A stretch of DNA of 64,000 nt from Virgibacillus sp. MSP4-1 (GTDB lineage: Bacteria; Bacillota; Bacilli; Bacillales; Alkalibacillaceae), in assembly GCF_010092505.1 (NCBI RefSeq), contig NZ_CP048021.1, positions 2,046,001 through 2,110,000 of the forward strand. Direction: 5' to 3'. Made by a program: the position numbers and the translations under genes. The number at the start of each line of letters is the position of its first letter. Position 1 is the first letter of the stretch. A model generated the notes under the pieces. The model saw only the letters and a program-made list of their open reading frames with translations. It did not search any database and was not told the DNA's origin. Of the stretch, positions 1-7,762 are shown piece after piece.

Positions 1-196
1 CCTGCTTTACGGCCTCAGCTCTTTTTAAAACAGAGGCTAACAGAATCTCGTCATGATGGGTCAATTCGTTCTTGTTTATCCCAAATACCTGACCCTTCTC
101 CCCTTCAAACCAGGTATAATCATCCATATTCAGCTCCATATCCGGCCTCCACCTGATCAGCGACGGATACAACTCCTTCACCTTCTCCCAATTCAT
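1..196 (-). CDS. 5' end of an unidentified gene (cut by window edge)
   Basis: An open frame of 65 codons starts at the ATG complementary to 194-196 and runs off the left edge without a stop. A strong ribosome site (GGGGGAGG) lies just upstream. The N-terminus begins MNWEKVKELYPSLIRWRPDM and contains a YTWFEGEKGQVFGI segment. That arrangement recalls the N-terminal part of PucR/CdaR-type helix-turn-helix regulators of Bacillaceae, but the diagnostic C-terminal HTH lies outside the window, so the family is a guess. The gene is certainly read leftward, away from recQ. Confidence 0.6.
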   Translation of the reverse strand, partial: MNWEKVKELYPSLIRWRPDMELNMDDYTWFEGEKGQVFGINKNELTHHDEILLASVLKRAEAVKQ

Positions 197-216
197 ATAA
201 ATCCTCCCCCTTTTTT

Positions 217-249
217 TCGGGACTGTCCCCACATGCTTTAAAGCGTTAA
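217..249 (+). repeat. Dispersed repeat with GGGACTGTCCC core, copy 1
   Basis: The sequence TTCGGGACTGTCCCC is followed by a TTTAAAGCGTTAA tail. The same arrangement recurs at 28221-28257 and, inverted, at 39369-39404. The core GGGAC-T-GTCCC is an odd palindrome. This copy sits just upstream of the leftward gene at 1-196. The rest of the gap up to recQ (250-473) is AT-rich and shows nothing else recognisable apart from the recQ ribosome site. Confidence 0.65.
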
Positions 250-473
250 AGAACTTCATAAATGATAAAATTCAATGTTTATGGATGCTTTCCAGGCTAT
301 TTTTGAGTTTTCTTAGAAGGAATCTTTCATGTTTGAATACGTATACAAACCGAAGTTCCTTTTTCACGAACTGTACGCCATATACCGATCAATGATAAAA
401 TATAGAAAATAAACGTCTCGAACGTAAATTCTGTTGTCTGATTTGTGTTTTCAGTAGGAGGCCGCAAAATAAT

Positions 474-2276
474 ATGCTAAACGAAGCAACAAACGTATTA
501 AATAATACATTTGGATACACCGAGTTCCGAACCGGACAAAAAGATATTATTCAGCAAATGCTGGATCAGCAAAACACGCTCGGCATTATGCCAACAGGCG
601 GCGGAAAGTCCCTGTGCTATCAAATCCCGGCCTTAGTTCTTTCGGGCACAGCTATCATAATATCCCCTCTGATTTCCCTTATGAAAGATCAGGTGGATGC
701 CCTGCATGCCCATGGAATCTCAGCTACATTTATTAACAGCAGCCTGACGGTCCAGGAAATCGATCAACGTCTGGCGGACATCCAGGCCGGTACGTATAAA
801 ATGGTGTTTGTGGCCCCGGAACGATTTGAATCTCGCTATTTTCTGCAGACCATTCAGGATACAGAAATTTCCTTAATGGCCTTTGATGAAGCCCATTGTA
901 TTTCCCAGTGGGGTCACGATTTCCGGCCCAGCTACCGGTCGATTATTCCGGTTCTCAAAGAACTGAATCAGCGTGCGCCTCTCCTTGCCCTGACAGCAAC
1001 GGCAACAAAAGAGGTCGCCCGGGATATTACCGAATTACTCGACATCCCACGTGAAAATGCCGTGTTTACAACCTTTGCAAGGGAAAATCTGTCTTTTCAG
1101 GTTATCAAAGGTGGCCATAAACGGGATTTTATTCTTAATTATATCAAAAGACGTCCCAATCAATCAGGCATTATTTATACTTCCACCCGAAAAGAAACCG
1201 ATCAGCTCTATGAATTCCTCCGTAAGCAAAATTTTTCTGTTGCGAAATATCATGCAGGACTTTCAGAAGAGGAAAAGAAAGAAGGCCAGGAGCAGTTTAT
1301 TCTCGATAACATTTTGATTATGGTAGCGACAAATGCTTTTGGTATGGGCATTGATAAATCCAATGTACGGTTTGTGATCCACTACAACATGCCCCGGAAT
1401 ATTGAATCCTATTATCAGGAGGCTGGCAGGGCTGGAAGAGACGGGGAGGATAGTGAGTGCTATCTGATGTTTTCCCCGCAGGACGTTCAAATCCATAAAT
1501 TTTTAATTGAGGAGAGCAATCTAAACGAGACGCAGCGGACACAGGAATACGCCCGCCTTCAGCAAATGGTGCAGTATTGCCATACTGAAAGCTGCCTGCA
1601 GTCCTATGTGCTGGAGTATTTCGATGATCCAAGTTCGTTCCATCGATGCGAAAAATGCAGCAACTGCACCGATCAACGGGAGCAGGTCGACATGACGAAA
1701 GAAGCCCAGATGATCTTTTCCTGTATTAAACGAATGAACGAAAGATTCGGGGTTACCCTCGTTGCCCAGGTATTAAAAGGGTCCAAAAATAAACGCATGC
1801 GAGAGCTCGGCTTTCACAAGCTTTCCACATACGGGCTGATGAAAAATCGCCGGGAAATGGAAATTGTGGAGCTGGTCAATTATTTACTGGCGGAAGGATA
1901 TTTAAAATTAACCGATGGGAAATATCCGGTTGTCCAGCTGACTCAAAATGTCCTCCCTATCCTTAAAGGGGAAGCCAAGGTTTATAAGAAAATGACCATT
2001 GTCAAACAACAGCAGACAGAAGGCGATGAGGAGCTCTTTGAACAATTACGGACTCTTCGGAAACAGCTGGCGGATGACGAAGGGGTTCCACCTTATGTCG
2101 TTTTTTCAGATGCAACCCTAAAGGAAATGACGATGTACTACCCTGAGGACCAAAACCGGTTGCTGGCGATTAAAGGGGTAGGACAGGCCAAGCTTGATAA
2201 ATATGGAGAAATCTTTATAGAAGCCATCCAGTCCTATGTCTCGGAAAAGGATAGGGATGCAGTCAGCAAATCGTAA
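474..2276 (+). CDS. recQ: ATP-dependent DNA helicase RecQ
   Basis: A 600-residue superfamily 2 helicase that unwinds DNA 3'-to-5' during recombination and repair of stalled forks. Visible in order: the RecQ Q-motif region (FGYTEFRTGQ, residues 13-22), Walker A PTGGGKS (40-46), the DEAH box followed by CISQWGHDFRPSY, a TSTRKETDQLY segment, and QEAGRAGRDG of motif VI. A zinc-binding cysteine cluster (CHTESC...CEKCSNC) follows, then the winged-helix region. The C-terminal tail is HRDC-like (LLAIKGVGQAKLDKYG). Length is normal for Bacillus RecQ. The start is set by GGAGG ten bases upstream. The stop lies 30 bp before speG, so the two are probably co-transcribed. Confidence 0.96.
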   Translation: MLNEATNVLNNTFGYTEFRTGQKDIIQQMLDQQNTLGIMPTGGGKSLCYQIPALVLSGTAIIISPLISLMKDQVDALHAHGISATFINSSLTVQEIDQRLADIQAGTYKMVFVAPERFESRYFLQTIQDTEISLMAFDEAHCISQWGHDFRPSYRSIIPVLKELNQRAPLLALTATATKEVARDITELLDIPRENAVFTTFARENLSFQVIKGGHKRDFILNYIKRRPNQSGIIYTSTRKETDQLYEFLRKQNFSVAKYHAGLSEEEKKEGQEQFILDNILIMVATNAFGMGIDKSNVRFVIHYNMPRNIESYYQEAGRAGRDGEDSECYLMFSPQDVQIHKFLIEESNLNETQRTQEYARLQQMVQYCHTESCLQSYVLEYFDDPSSFHRCEKCSNCTDQREQVDMTKEAQMIFSCIKRMNERFGVTLVAQVLKGSKNKRMRELGFHKLSTYGLMKNRREMEIVELVNYLLAEGYLKLTDGKYPVVQLTQNVLPILKGEAKVYKKMTIVKQQQTEGDEELFEQLRTLRKQLADDEGVPPYVVFSDATLKEMTMYYPEDQNRLLAIKGVGQAKLDKYGEIFIEAIQSYVSEKDRDAVSKS

Positions 2277-2306
2277 ATGGAACATCATAAGCAGGAGGCG
2301 AGGAAC

Positions 2307-2822
2307 ATGGATCATGAAATTTGGGTACGTCCGCTGGAAAAAGACGACATCCCTTTCATGCACAAATTGTATAACCAGAAAAGCATTATGGACTACTGGT
2401 TTCTGGAAGCTTATTACCCGCAGGACAGGATTACGAGCGGATATGAACAGATGAAGGAATCGGACAGGCATCGACGTTTTGTCATCTGCAAGGGGGATGA
2501 GAACATCGGACTGACCGGTCTTTATGATATTGAGCCAATCCACCGTAATACAGAGTTCGGTATTATGATGGACCCCGCTTATCAGGGGAAGGGCTATGCA
2601 ACAAAGGTAACGGAAATGATGGCCGACTATGCATTCCGTATCCTGAATTTACATAAAGTGCATCTGGTCGTAGCTAAAGAAAATAAGAAGGCGATCCATA
2701 TTTATGAAAAAATCGGCTATCATATAGAAGGAGAAATGAAGGAACACTTCTATATAAACGGAAGCTACCAGGATGCCTATATGATGGCGATTTTTCAGGC
2801 TGAATGGGATAATAATGCTTGA
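2307..2822 (+). CDS. speG: Spermidine N1-acetyltransferase, SpeG-like GNAT
   Basis: A 171-residue GNAT acetyltransferase that matches SpeG along its length from memory of the E. coli protein: RPLEKDD at the N-terminus, MDYWFLE, the acetyl-CoA pyrophosphate loop YQGKGYATK, and NLHKVHLVV...ENKKAIHIYEKIGY. SpeG acetylates spermidine/spermine using acetyl-CoA and detoxifies excess polyamine in the cytoplasm. An ATG abutting the recQ stop is in frame at 2277. The start at 2307 is preferred because GCAGGAGGCGAGG sits directly before it and the known family begins there. Translation is probably coupled to recQ. Confidence 0.85.
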   Translation: MDHEIWVRPLEKDDIPFMHKLYNQKSIMDYWFLEAYYPQDRITSGYEQMKESDRHRRFVICKGDENIGLTGLYDIEPIHRNTEFGIMMDPAYQGKGYATKVTEMMADYAFRILNLHKVHLVVAKENKKAIHIYEKIGYHIEGEMKEHFYINGSYQDAYMMAIFQAEWDNNA

Positions 2823-2849
2823 AAGGAGTGAAGGCTTACTATATCAAGA

Positions 2850-2891
2850 GAAACTTCCATCAGTAGGGGATTACGGCCAGTTCATGCGTGA
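2850..2891 (+). repeat. Double-hairpin dispersed repeat, short copy A
   Basis: GAAACTTCCATCAGTRGGGG is joined directly to ATTACGGCCAGTTCATGCGTGA, the two outer parts of the longer element seen at 16004-16150 and 39196-39340. The inner hairpins are missing, so this is an internally deleted copy. It follows speG by 27 bp. The rest of the gap to the TetR gene contains an unrelated hairpin, GTGCAGACG...CGTCTGCAC (2911-2943), with no T-run. Confidence 0.6.
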
Positions 2892-2998
2892 TGAAACAGA
2901 TCGTGCAGACGTTCACTCGGGTATTCCGTGTATTCGTCTGCACTGCCTTCACGGATAGCTGCTGAAATACCAACTGATGAATAGAGCTGCAGCAGCCT

Positions 2999-3556
2999 TC
3001 AGGAAAAACGTCCTCTTAAAATGGCCAGCAGTTGTTCCGCCATGTAATCTGCGGAGTAGCGGTATCCTCCCTCCACCCATTCCATAATCATTCCAAACAT
3101 CGCATAAGCCTGATAGCCTGCCAAAAGTTCTTCCTCCACACTCGAAGATAAAGACGACCGGTGAAAATCCAAAAGCAGCAGTTCTTTCAGCTGGGATGTA
3201 ATCATTTTCTGAATCCCGGGCAATGCCTCGGATAGAATGGCTACCCGGTAGAAATCCTTATACTGATGTACGTGATGAAAAATCTTGATGTTTTCTGCTT
3301 TAAGCGTATGAATCTGTAATGGATTCACCTCATGGTAAGGCTCTTCATAGGCCAGTCTCAGATTTTCCAGAACGTCTTCTGTCAACTCTTCCAGCAGTTC
3401 TTCTTTATCTTTATAATGGGTGTAAAAAGCAGCACGGCTGTAATCGGCATGATTTACAATGTCCGTAACTGAAATATCCTTAAATTTTTTCTGCCTCATG
3501 AGTTCAACGATGGTTTCTTTAAAAGCTTGTTTGGTTCTTCTGATTCGTCTATCCAA
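2999..3556 (-). CDS. TetR/AcrR family transcriptional regulator
   Basis: About 185 residues. An N-terminal TetR helix-turn-helix (TKQAFKETIVELMRQKKFKDISVTDIV, then HADYSRAAFYTHYKDKEELL) is followed by a variable ligand-binding C-terminal half of the TetR_C type. The TTG at 3554-3556 is preferred as the start because GGAGGTGTATAC precedes it at proper spacing. An upstream ATG at 3607 would add 17 residues with no ribosome site. It is divergent from the SDR gene at 3741. The gap holds a perfect inverted repeat with an extra half-site near 3581-3590, so it most likely represses itself and the dehydrogenase. Confidence 0.88.
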   Translation of the reverse strand: MDRRIRRTKQAFKETIVELMRQKKFKDISVTDIVNHADYSRAAFYTHYKDKEELLEELTEDVLENLRLAYEEPYHEVNPLQIHTLKAENIKIFHHVHQYKDFYRVAILSEALPGIQKMITSQLKELLLLDFHRSSLSSSVEEELLAGYQAYAMFGMIMEWVEGGYRYSADYMAEQLLAILRGRFS

Positions 3557-3695
3557 AAAGTATACACCTCCGCCTTTTCTGTCTATTAACTTTCCAATCT
3601 TAAACAAAATTCAGCATATCGTTTAAAAGTTGATGATTGAGCCATAATTGTGAATTGCAACGGTTCACACAGCTCTATTATACTGAAAATATAGA

Positions 3696-3717
3696 TTAAT
3701 AGACACCTGTCTATTAA
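3696..3717. promoter_or_regulatory. TetR-type operator (perfect inverted repeat)
   Basis: TTAATAGACA, a two-base spacer, then TGTCTATTAA: ten perfect base pairs. It lies 23 bp before the SDR start codon and between the divergent TetR and SDR genes. The half-site TGTCTATTAA recurs near 3581-3590 next to the regulator's own start. Position and symmetry make it the probable binding site of the neighbouring TetR protein. Confidence 0.75.
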
Positions 3718-3740
3718 ATTTACAAAAGGAGTGATGATTC

Positions 3741-4502
3741 ATGAAACTGAAAGACAAAACAGCCATTATTACAGGTGCCGCATCTGGTATGGGGAAAGCA
3801 ATGGCTCTGAGGTTCGCACAGGAAGGGGCCCATGTCGTAGCGGCAGATTTAAATGAAGAAGGTCTTCAGAAAGTAGTGGAAGAAATCACGAATGAGGGTG
3901 GTACAGCTACACCTGTAAAAGTTAATGTTGCGAATCAGTCTGACATCGATAACATGGTTGATACAGCTGTAAAAGAATACGGAACTCTGGATATTTTAGT
4001 CAATAATGCCGGGATCATGGATGGAATGGAGCCGGCCGGAGAAATTACCGATGAAAAATGGGACAAAGTTTTTGAAATCAATACAAAAGGTGTCATGCGC
4101 GCCACAAGAAAGGCTCTGCCGATTTTCCTGGAAAAAGAAAGCGGCGTGATTATCAACACAGCTTCCACGGGTGGCTCAAACGGTGCTCATGCCGGGGCAA
4201 CTTACACCGCTTCAAAACATGCGGTAGTTGGTTTCACGAAAAATACCGGCTGGATGTATGCTGACAAAGGAATCCGCTGTAACGCCATTGCACCAGGGGC
4301 TGTGGAAACCAATATCAGTTCCTCTATGCAGGGGGCAAGCGAAGCCGGACTGAAGCGGGCGGGAATGACCCACGGCCTCACTCCCCGGACAGGATCTGCC
4401 GATGAAATTGCCAAAGTCGCTGTATTCCTGGCTTCTGATGAATCGAGCTTCGTCAATGGCACCGTCATCACTGCTGATGCCGGATGGACTTCAGCATTTT
4501 AA
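3741..4502 (+). CDS. SDR family NAD(P)-dependent oxidoreductase
   Basis: A 253-residue classical short-chain dehydrogenase. It shows the cofactor motif TGAASGMG (11-18), an acidic residue after the second strand (AADLN) suggesting NAD, the NNAG motif (LVNNAGIMDG), the catalytic serine in INTAST and YTASK holding Tyr and Lys. The C-terminus (FVNGTVITADAGW) is typical of the glucose-1-dehydrogenase / 3-oxoacyl-reductase-like group. Substrate is unknown. AAAGGAGTGATGATTC precedes the ATG. Control by the divergent TetR regulator suggests induction by its substrate or a toxic small molecule. Confidence 0.88.
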   Translation: MKLKDKTAIITGAASGMGKAMALRFAQEGAHVVAADLNEEGLQKVVEEITNEGGTATPVKVNVANQSDIDNMVDTAVKEYGTLDILVNNAGIMDGMEPAGEITDEKWDKVFEINTKGVMRATRKALPIFLEKESGVIINTASTGGSNGAHAGATYTASKHAVVGFTKNTGWMYADKGIRCNAIAPGAVETNISSSMQGASEAGLKRAGMTHGLTPRTGSADEIAKVAVFLASDESSFVNGTVITADAGWTSAF

Positions 4503-4532
4503 TTTTTAACAAGGAATTTAAGAAACTAAAAA

Positions 4533-4578
4533 GCGCCGTTCCTCCTGTGGCTTACCTGGAGGAACCGCGCCTTCTTTT
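4533..4578. terminator. Hairpin terminator between SDR gene and nagB
   Basis: GCGCCGTTCCTCC pairs with GGAGGAACCGCGC around a 12-nt loop, with one C-C mismatch, followed by TTCTTTT on the plus strand. It lies 30 bp after the SDR stop and ends that transcript. On the other strand it may also stop the nag operon. Confidence 0.7.
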
Positions 4579-4717
4579 ATAGTCCATTTGAGGATTTCTT
4601 ATCCCCTCCCCTGATGGCTGACGAAAGTGAAATGAACTGTTTTTGATAAATACTTCATCTGTACATTCAGACTTTTTTGTCCTTCATAATATCAAGCTCC
4701 TGATGACTCCCGGGGCT

Positions 4718-5461
4718 TTAACTATGCACATGCTCCGGAATATGAACACATGCTTCTTCATCCGCGATAATTGTAACCTGCGGGTGCTGTTTCAATACAG
4801 AGGCCGGGAAGTTTTCACTGATTTCCCCATTTATCAATCTGGCCAGTGCCTCTGCTTTTTTTGCACCTGATACCAGTAATACGATCTCCTTACTTTCCAT
4901 AATGGATTCAATGCCCATGGTGATGGCCTGCGTTGGAACATCTGCTTTTGATGCAAAAAATCTGGCATTCGCCTCGCGGGTGCTCTCATCTAATTCAACC
5001 ACATGGGTCCGGCTTGAAAAGGGTGTTCCTGGTTCATTAAAACCGATATGACCGTTTAACCCAAGTCCTAAAATTTGCACATCCACATTACCAGCCTGCT
5101 TAATGGAAGCCTCATAATCCCGGCATTCCTGCTGGAGATCTCCAGCCGTACCATTAGGCAGATGCACATTTTCCGTGGATAGATCTACATGTTTGAATAA
5201 TTTTTCATTCATATAATAATGATAACTGTTCGGATCCATCCTCCCCAAGCCGACATACTCATCCAGATTAAACGTTGAAACATCCTTAAAGGAAACCGTT
5301 CCTTCCTGGTATTTATCGATCAGCTGTTTGTACAGACCTTCAGGGGTTGACCCGGTTGCCAGTCCAAGTACAGGCTTTGGGACTTTCTGAACTTTATCTA
5401 CAAGATACCCGCATGCTTTTTCACTCATTGTCTGATAATCCTTAACCCTAATTATATCCAT
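4718..5461 (-). CDS. nagB: Glucosamine-6-phosphate deaminase NagB
   Basis: A 247-residue cytoplasmic enzyme converting glucosamine 6-phosphate to fructose 6-phosphate and ammonia. It shows the phosphate loop GLATGSTPEG (33-42), the general-base aspartate in FNLDEY (D67), and the active-site segment GLGLNGHIGFNEPG with H138 and E143. Length matches the short Bacillus form, which lacks the allosteric extension of the E. coli enzyme. It follows nagA by 3 bp, so the two are translated as one operon. Confidence 0.96.
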   Translation of the reverse strand: MDIIRVKDYQTMSEKACGYLVDKVQKVPKPVLGLATGSTPEGLYKQLIDKYQEGTVSFKDVSTFNLDEYVGLGRMDPNSYHYYMNEKLFKHVDLSTENVHLPNGTAGDLQQECRDYEASIKQAGNVDVQILGLGLNGHIGFNEPGTPFSSRTHVVELDESTREANARFFASKADVPTQAITMGIESIMESKEIVLLVSGAKKAEALARLINGEISENFPASVLKQHPQVTIIADEEACVHIPEHVHS

Positions 5462-5464
5462 GGC

Positions 5465-6646
5465 TCATTCTCCTTTATACGCAATCGTTCCCCGACATAG
5501 ACTGTATTGAATATTCAAATCATCATCCACGAGTAAAAGATCTGCATCTTTCCCTTTCGTAATGCTTCCTTTCCGGTCATAAACACCGACTTGTTTTGCC
5601 GGATTCACAGCCGTCATTTTAATGATATCCCGGATGTCTGCATCATTAAGCTCGAGCATACGCTTGGCAGCATCCCGCATTTTCAAGATGCTTCCGGCCA
5701 GTGTTCCATTTTCCAGCACGGCTTTCCCATCCGAAACGATGACAGGCTGGCCTCCTAATTCGTAATCCCCATCCGGTAAACCTTTTGCCCGCATCGCATC
5801 GGTAATTAAAATTAACTGATCACTACCGACGTTCCGGTAAATTAATTGCAGCATTTCCGAAGCGACATGGACACCATCTGCAATCAGCTCTGCCTGCAAA
5901 TCTTCAAGCTGAAATGCGGCCCCTACAGCACCAATGTCCCGATGATGAATCCCGTTCATTTGATTACAAAGGTGGGTTAACTGATGTAAGCCATAAGGAA
6001 TAGCCCTTTTTATTCCTTCAAAATTCGCATCCGTATGACCCGCAGAGACATTCACACCCTGGGAAGCCAATTCCTGAATAAACGAACCATCCGTATCGTG
6101 CTCAGGGGCCATCGTAATGGTTCGAATCTTATTTCCGGACATCTCCTGCCATTTCTTAAACTTTTCTACATCCGGCTCTTCAATGTGCTCCTGAGGCTGC
6201 GCACCCGCTTTGGATTTCTCAACAAAGGGACCTTCCAGATGGACACCAATCACCTCTGCATACCCGTCCTTCTGTTTATAATCCCCAGCATTGGCTAATG
6301 CTTTCTCAATATTTTCTGTGGAGTTGGTCATCGTGGTAGCGAGAAAGCTTGTTGTCCCTTCTTTTGGTAAGAAGGACGCCATCGTATCCAATGCTTCCTC
6401 TGTAGCATCCATAGCGTCCGCTCCATTTGCCCCATGAATATGTCCGTCAATAAAACCCGGAATCGCTGTCATTCCAGACCCATCAATGGTACGTGTATCT
6501 TCCGGTATGGTCTCACCTTCCTCATTCATTCCATGAACGGATGTGATGACGCCATTATGAATAAGGATACTTCCATTAGAAATAGCTTCATCTTCTGTAT
6601 AGATGGTTACATTTTTGATAAGCAAAGGTTGATTGCTCAATGTCAT
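5465..6646 (-). CDS. nagA: N-acetylglucosamine-6-phosphate deacetylase NagA
   Basis: A 393-residue amidohydrolase that removes acetate from GlcNAc-6-phosphate, feeding NagB. The metal site starts with GFIDGHIHG. A HLEGPFVEKSKAGAQPQEHI block, SAGHTDANFEG, LTHLCNQMNG and the catalytic aspartate in LITDAM follow in the usual order. It is the first gene of the nagA-nagB operon. A NagR-type operator lies just upstream, between nagA and divergent nagR, so the operon should be derepressed by amino-sugar phosphates. Confidence 0.96.
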   Translation of the reverse strand: MTLSNQPLLIKNVTIYTEDEAISNGSILIHNGVITSVHGMNEEGETIPEDTRTIDGSGMTAIPGFIDGHIHGANGADAMDATEEALDTMASFLPKEGTTSFLATTMTNSTENIEKALANAGDYKQKDGYAEVIGVHLEGPFVEKSKAGAQPQEHIEEPDVEKFKKWQEMSGNKIRTITMAPEHDTDGSFIQELASQGVNVSAGHTDANFEGIKRAIPYGLHQLTHLCNQMNGIHHRDIGAVGAAFQLEDLQAELIADGVHVASEMLQLIYRNVGSDQLILITDAMRAKGLPDGDYELGGQPVIVSDGKAVLENGTLAGSILKMRDAAKRMLELNDADIRDIIKMTAVNPAKQVGVYDRKGSITKGKDADLLLVDDDLNIQYSLCRGTIAYKGE

Positions 6647-6667
6647 TCTCCCCTTTCAAACACCTCT

Positions 6668-6683
6668 AGTGGTCTAGACCTCA
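6668..6683. promoter_or_regulatory. NagR/DasR-type (dre) operator
   Basis: AGTGGTCTAGACCTCA closely matches the GGTCTAGACC core palindrome bound by the NagR/YvoA-DasR subgroup of GntR regulators. It sits between divergent nagA and nagR, 22 bp before the nagA start codon. It is therefore well placed to control both directions. Confidence 0.8.
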
Positions 6684-6753
6684 AGTTGTACATTTTTATA
6701 ATTTTTTGATAAAATTTCTCATATTAAAAGACTTACATTAGGGGATGCTTAAG

Positions 6754-7482
6754 ATGATTAATAAAAATTCACCCATACCTATTTATTACCAGCTGGAACA
6801 GGAAATAAAGACATTTATCGATCGCAATATCTATGCACCTGGAGATTTCCTTCCCTCCGAACGTGAGCTGGCAGAAAAGTACGAGATTAGCCGCATGACG
6901 GTGAGACAGGCAATCAATAACCTGGTCAACGAAGGTCTTCTATACCGTGAAAAAGGCAAAGGTACCTTTGTGGCCGAGAAAAAATTTGAACAGGACCTGT
7001 CCGGCCTTACCAGCTTCAGTGAAGAAATGAATAACCGTGGCTTAATGCCATCCAGCCAGCTGCTGAATTTTCAGCTGATGTACGCAGATTCTAAAGTTGC
7101 AGCAGCCTTAAACATAGATTCATCCGATTTAGTATATGAGATGAAACGCATACGCTTTGCAGATGATGAACCTGTAGCCCTGGAATTTACTTACACCCCG
7201 CAAAAAAGAATCGGCGAACTGACACAGGAAGATATTCAATTGTCTTTTTATGAATTCATGGAAAATAAACGCCAGTTCTCTATTGCTTATGGCGATCAGT
7301 CCATTGAAGCATCTCTTGCCAATGAAGAAGAAATTCAGCTGCTAAAAATTGATCAGGGAGATCCAGTCCTCGTGATCAAACGGACGACCTATCTGGAAGG
7401 TGAAAATACACCCATTGAATATACAAAATCAGTTTACAGGGCCGATAAATACAAGTTTAATATTCGAATGCCCCGGAGTTAG
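6754..7482 (+). CDS. nagR: GntR/HutC-family regulator of N-acetylglucosamine use
   Basis: About 242 residues. The N-terminal winged helix (SPIPIYYQLEQEIKTFI...LPSERELAEKYEISRMTVRQAI) is followed by a UTRA effector domain from about residue 90 to the end. ATG at 6754 is preferred over the one at 6745, because the AGGGG ribosome site touches the earlier codon. It is divergent from nagA with a dre-type operator between them. Known NagR/YvoA proteins repress nagAB and release DNA on binding GlcN6P or GlcNAc6P. That role is inferred here from family and context. Confidence 0.9.
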   Translation: MINKNSPIPIYYQLEQEIKTFIDRNIYAPGDFLPSERELAEKYEISRMTVRQAINNLVNEGLLYREKGKGTFVAEKKFEQDLSGLTSFSEEMNNRGLMPSSQLLNFQLMYADSKVAAALNIDSSDLVYEMKRIRFADDEPVALEFTYTPQKRIGELTQEDIQLSFYEFMENKRQFSIAYGDQSIEASLANEEEIQLLKIDQGDPVLVIKRTTYLEGENTPIEYTKSVYRADKYKFNIRMPRS

Positions 7483-7676
7483 GTGGATTTATCCCTATCA
7501 TCCGGTTCGAATGTATGCTTGATTTGAGCACTCGTTTAGTAGCCTCCCCATAAGTCCACTCCTGCTCATCTTGTTTCACTTTTATTGTAACGCCTTGCAG
7601 GTTAAAAATCAAACTAGAAGTATACATGTCTATACCAGTTATGCTGTATCTTAACGCCATCTGCCGGATGGTATTA

Positions 7677-7726
7677 CCAAAAATAGAGACGGTAATGATT
7701 GATCAATCATCATTACCGTCTCTATT
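7677..7726 (-). terminator. Terminator of the neutral protease gene
   Basis: AATAGAGACGGTAATGAT and its exact complement form an 18-bp stem (7682-7699 with 7709-7726) around a 9-nt loop. On the minus strand it is followed by a T-run (TATTTTTGG). It lies 37 bp beyond the protease stop. It may also end the nagR transcript coming from the other side. Confidence 0.85.
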
Positions 7727-7762
7727 AAAGATGATAACTTACATTCCTTTAAAGAAGTAGGA

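Noticed and set aside
53-241. 62-codon plus-strand frame at the window start
   Set aside because: It is antisense to the credible minus-strand gene 1-196 and proline/leucine-biased.
7457-7660. 67-codon minus-strand frame overlapping the end of nagR
   Set aside because: It has no ribosome site, overlaps a real gene end and shows no family resemblance.
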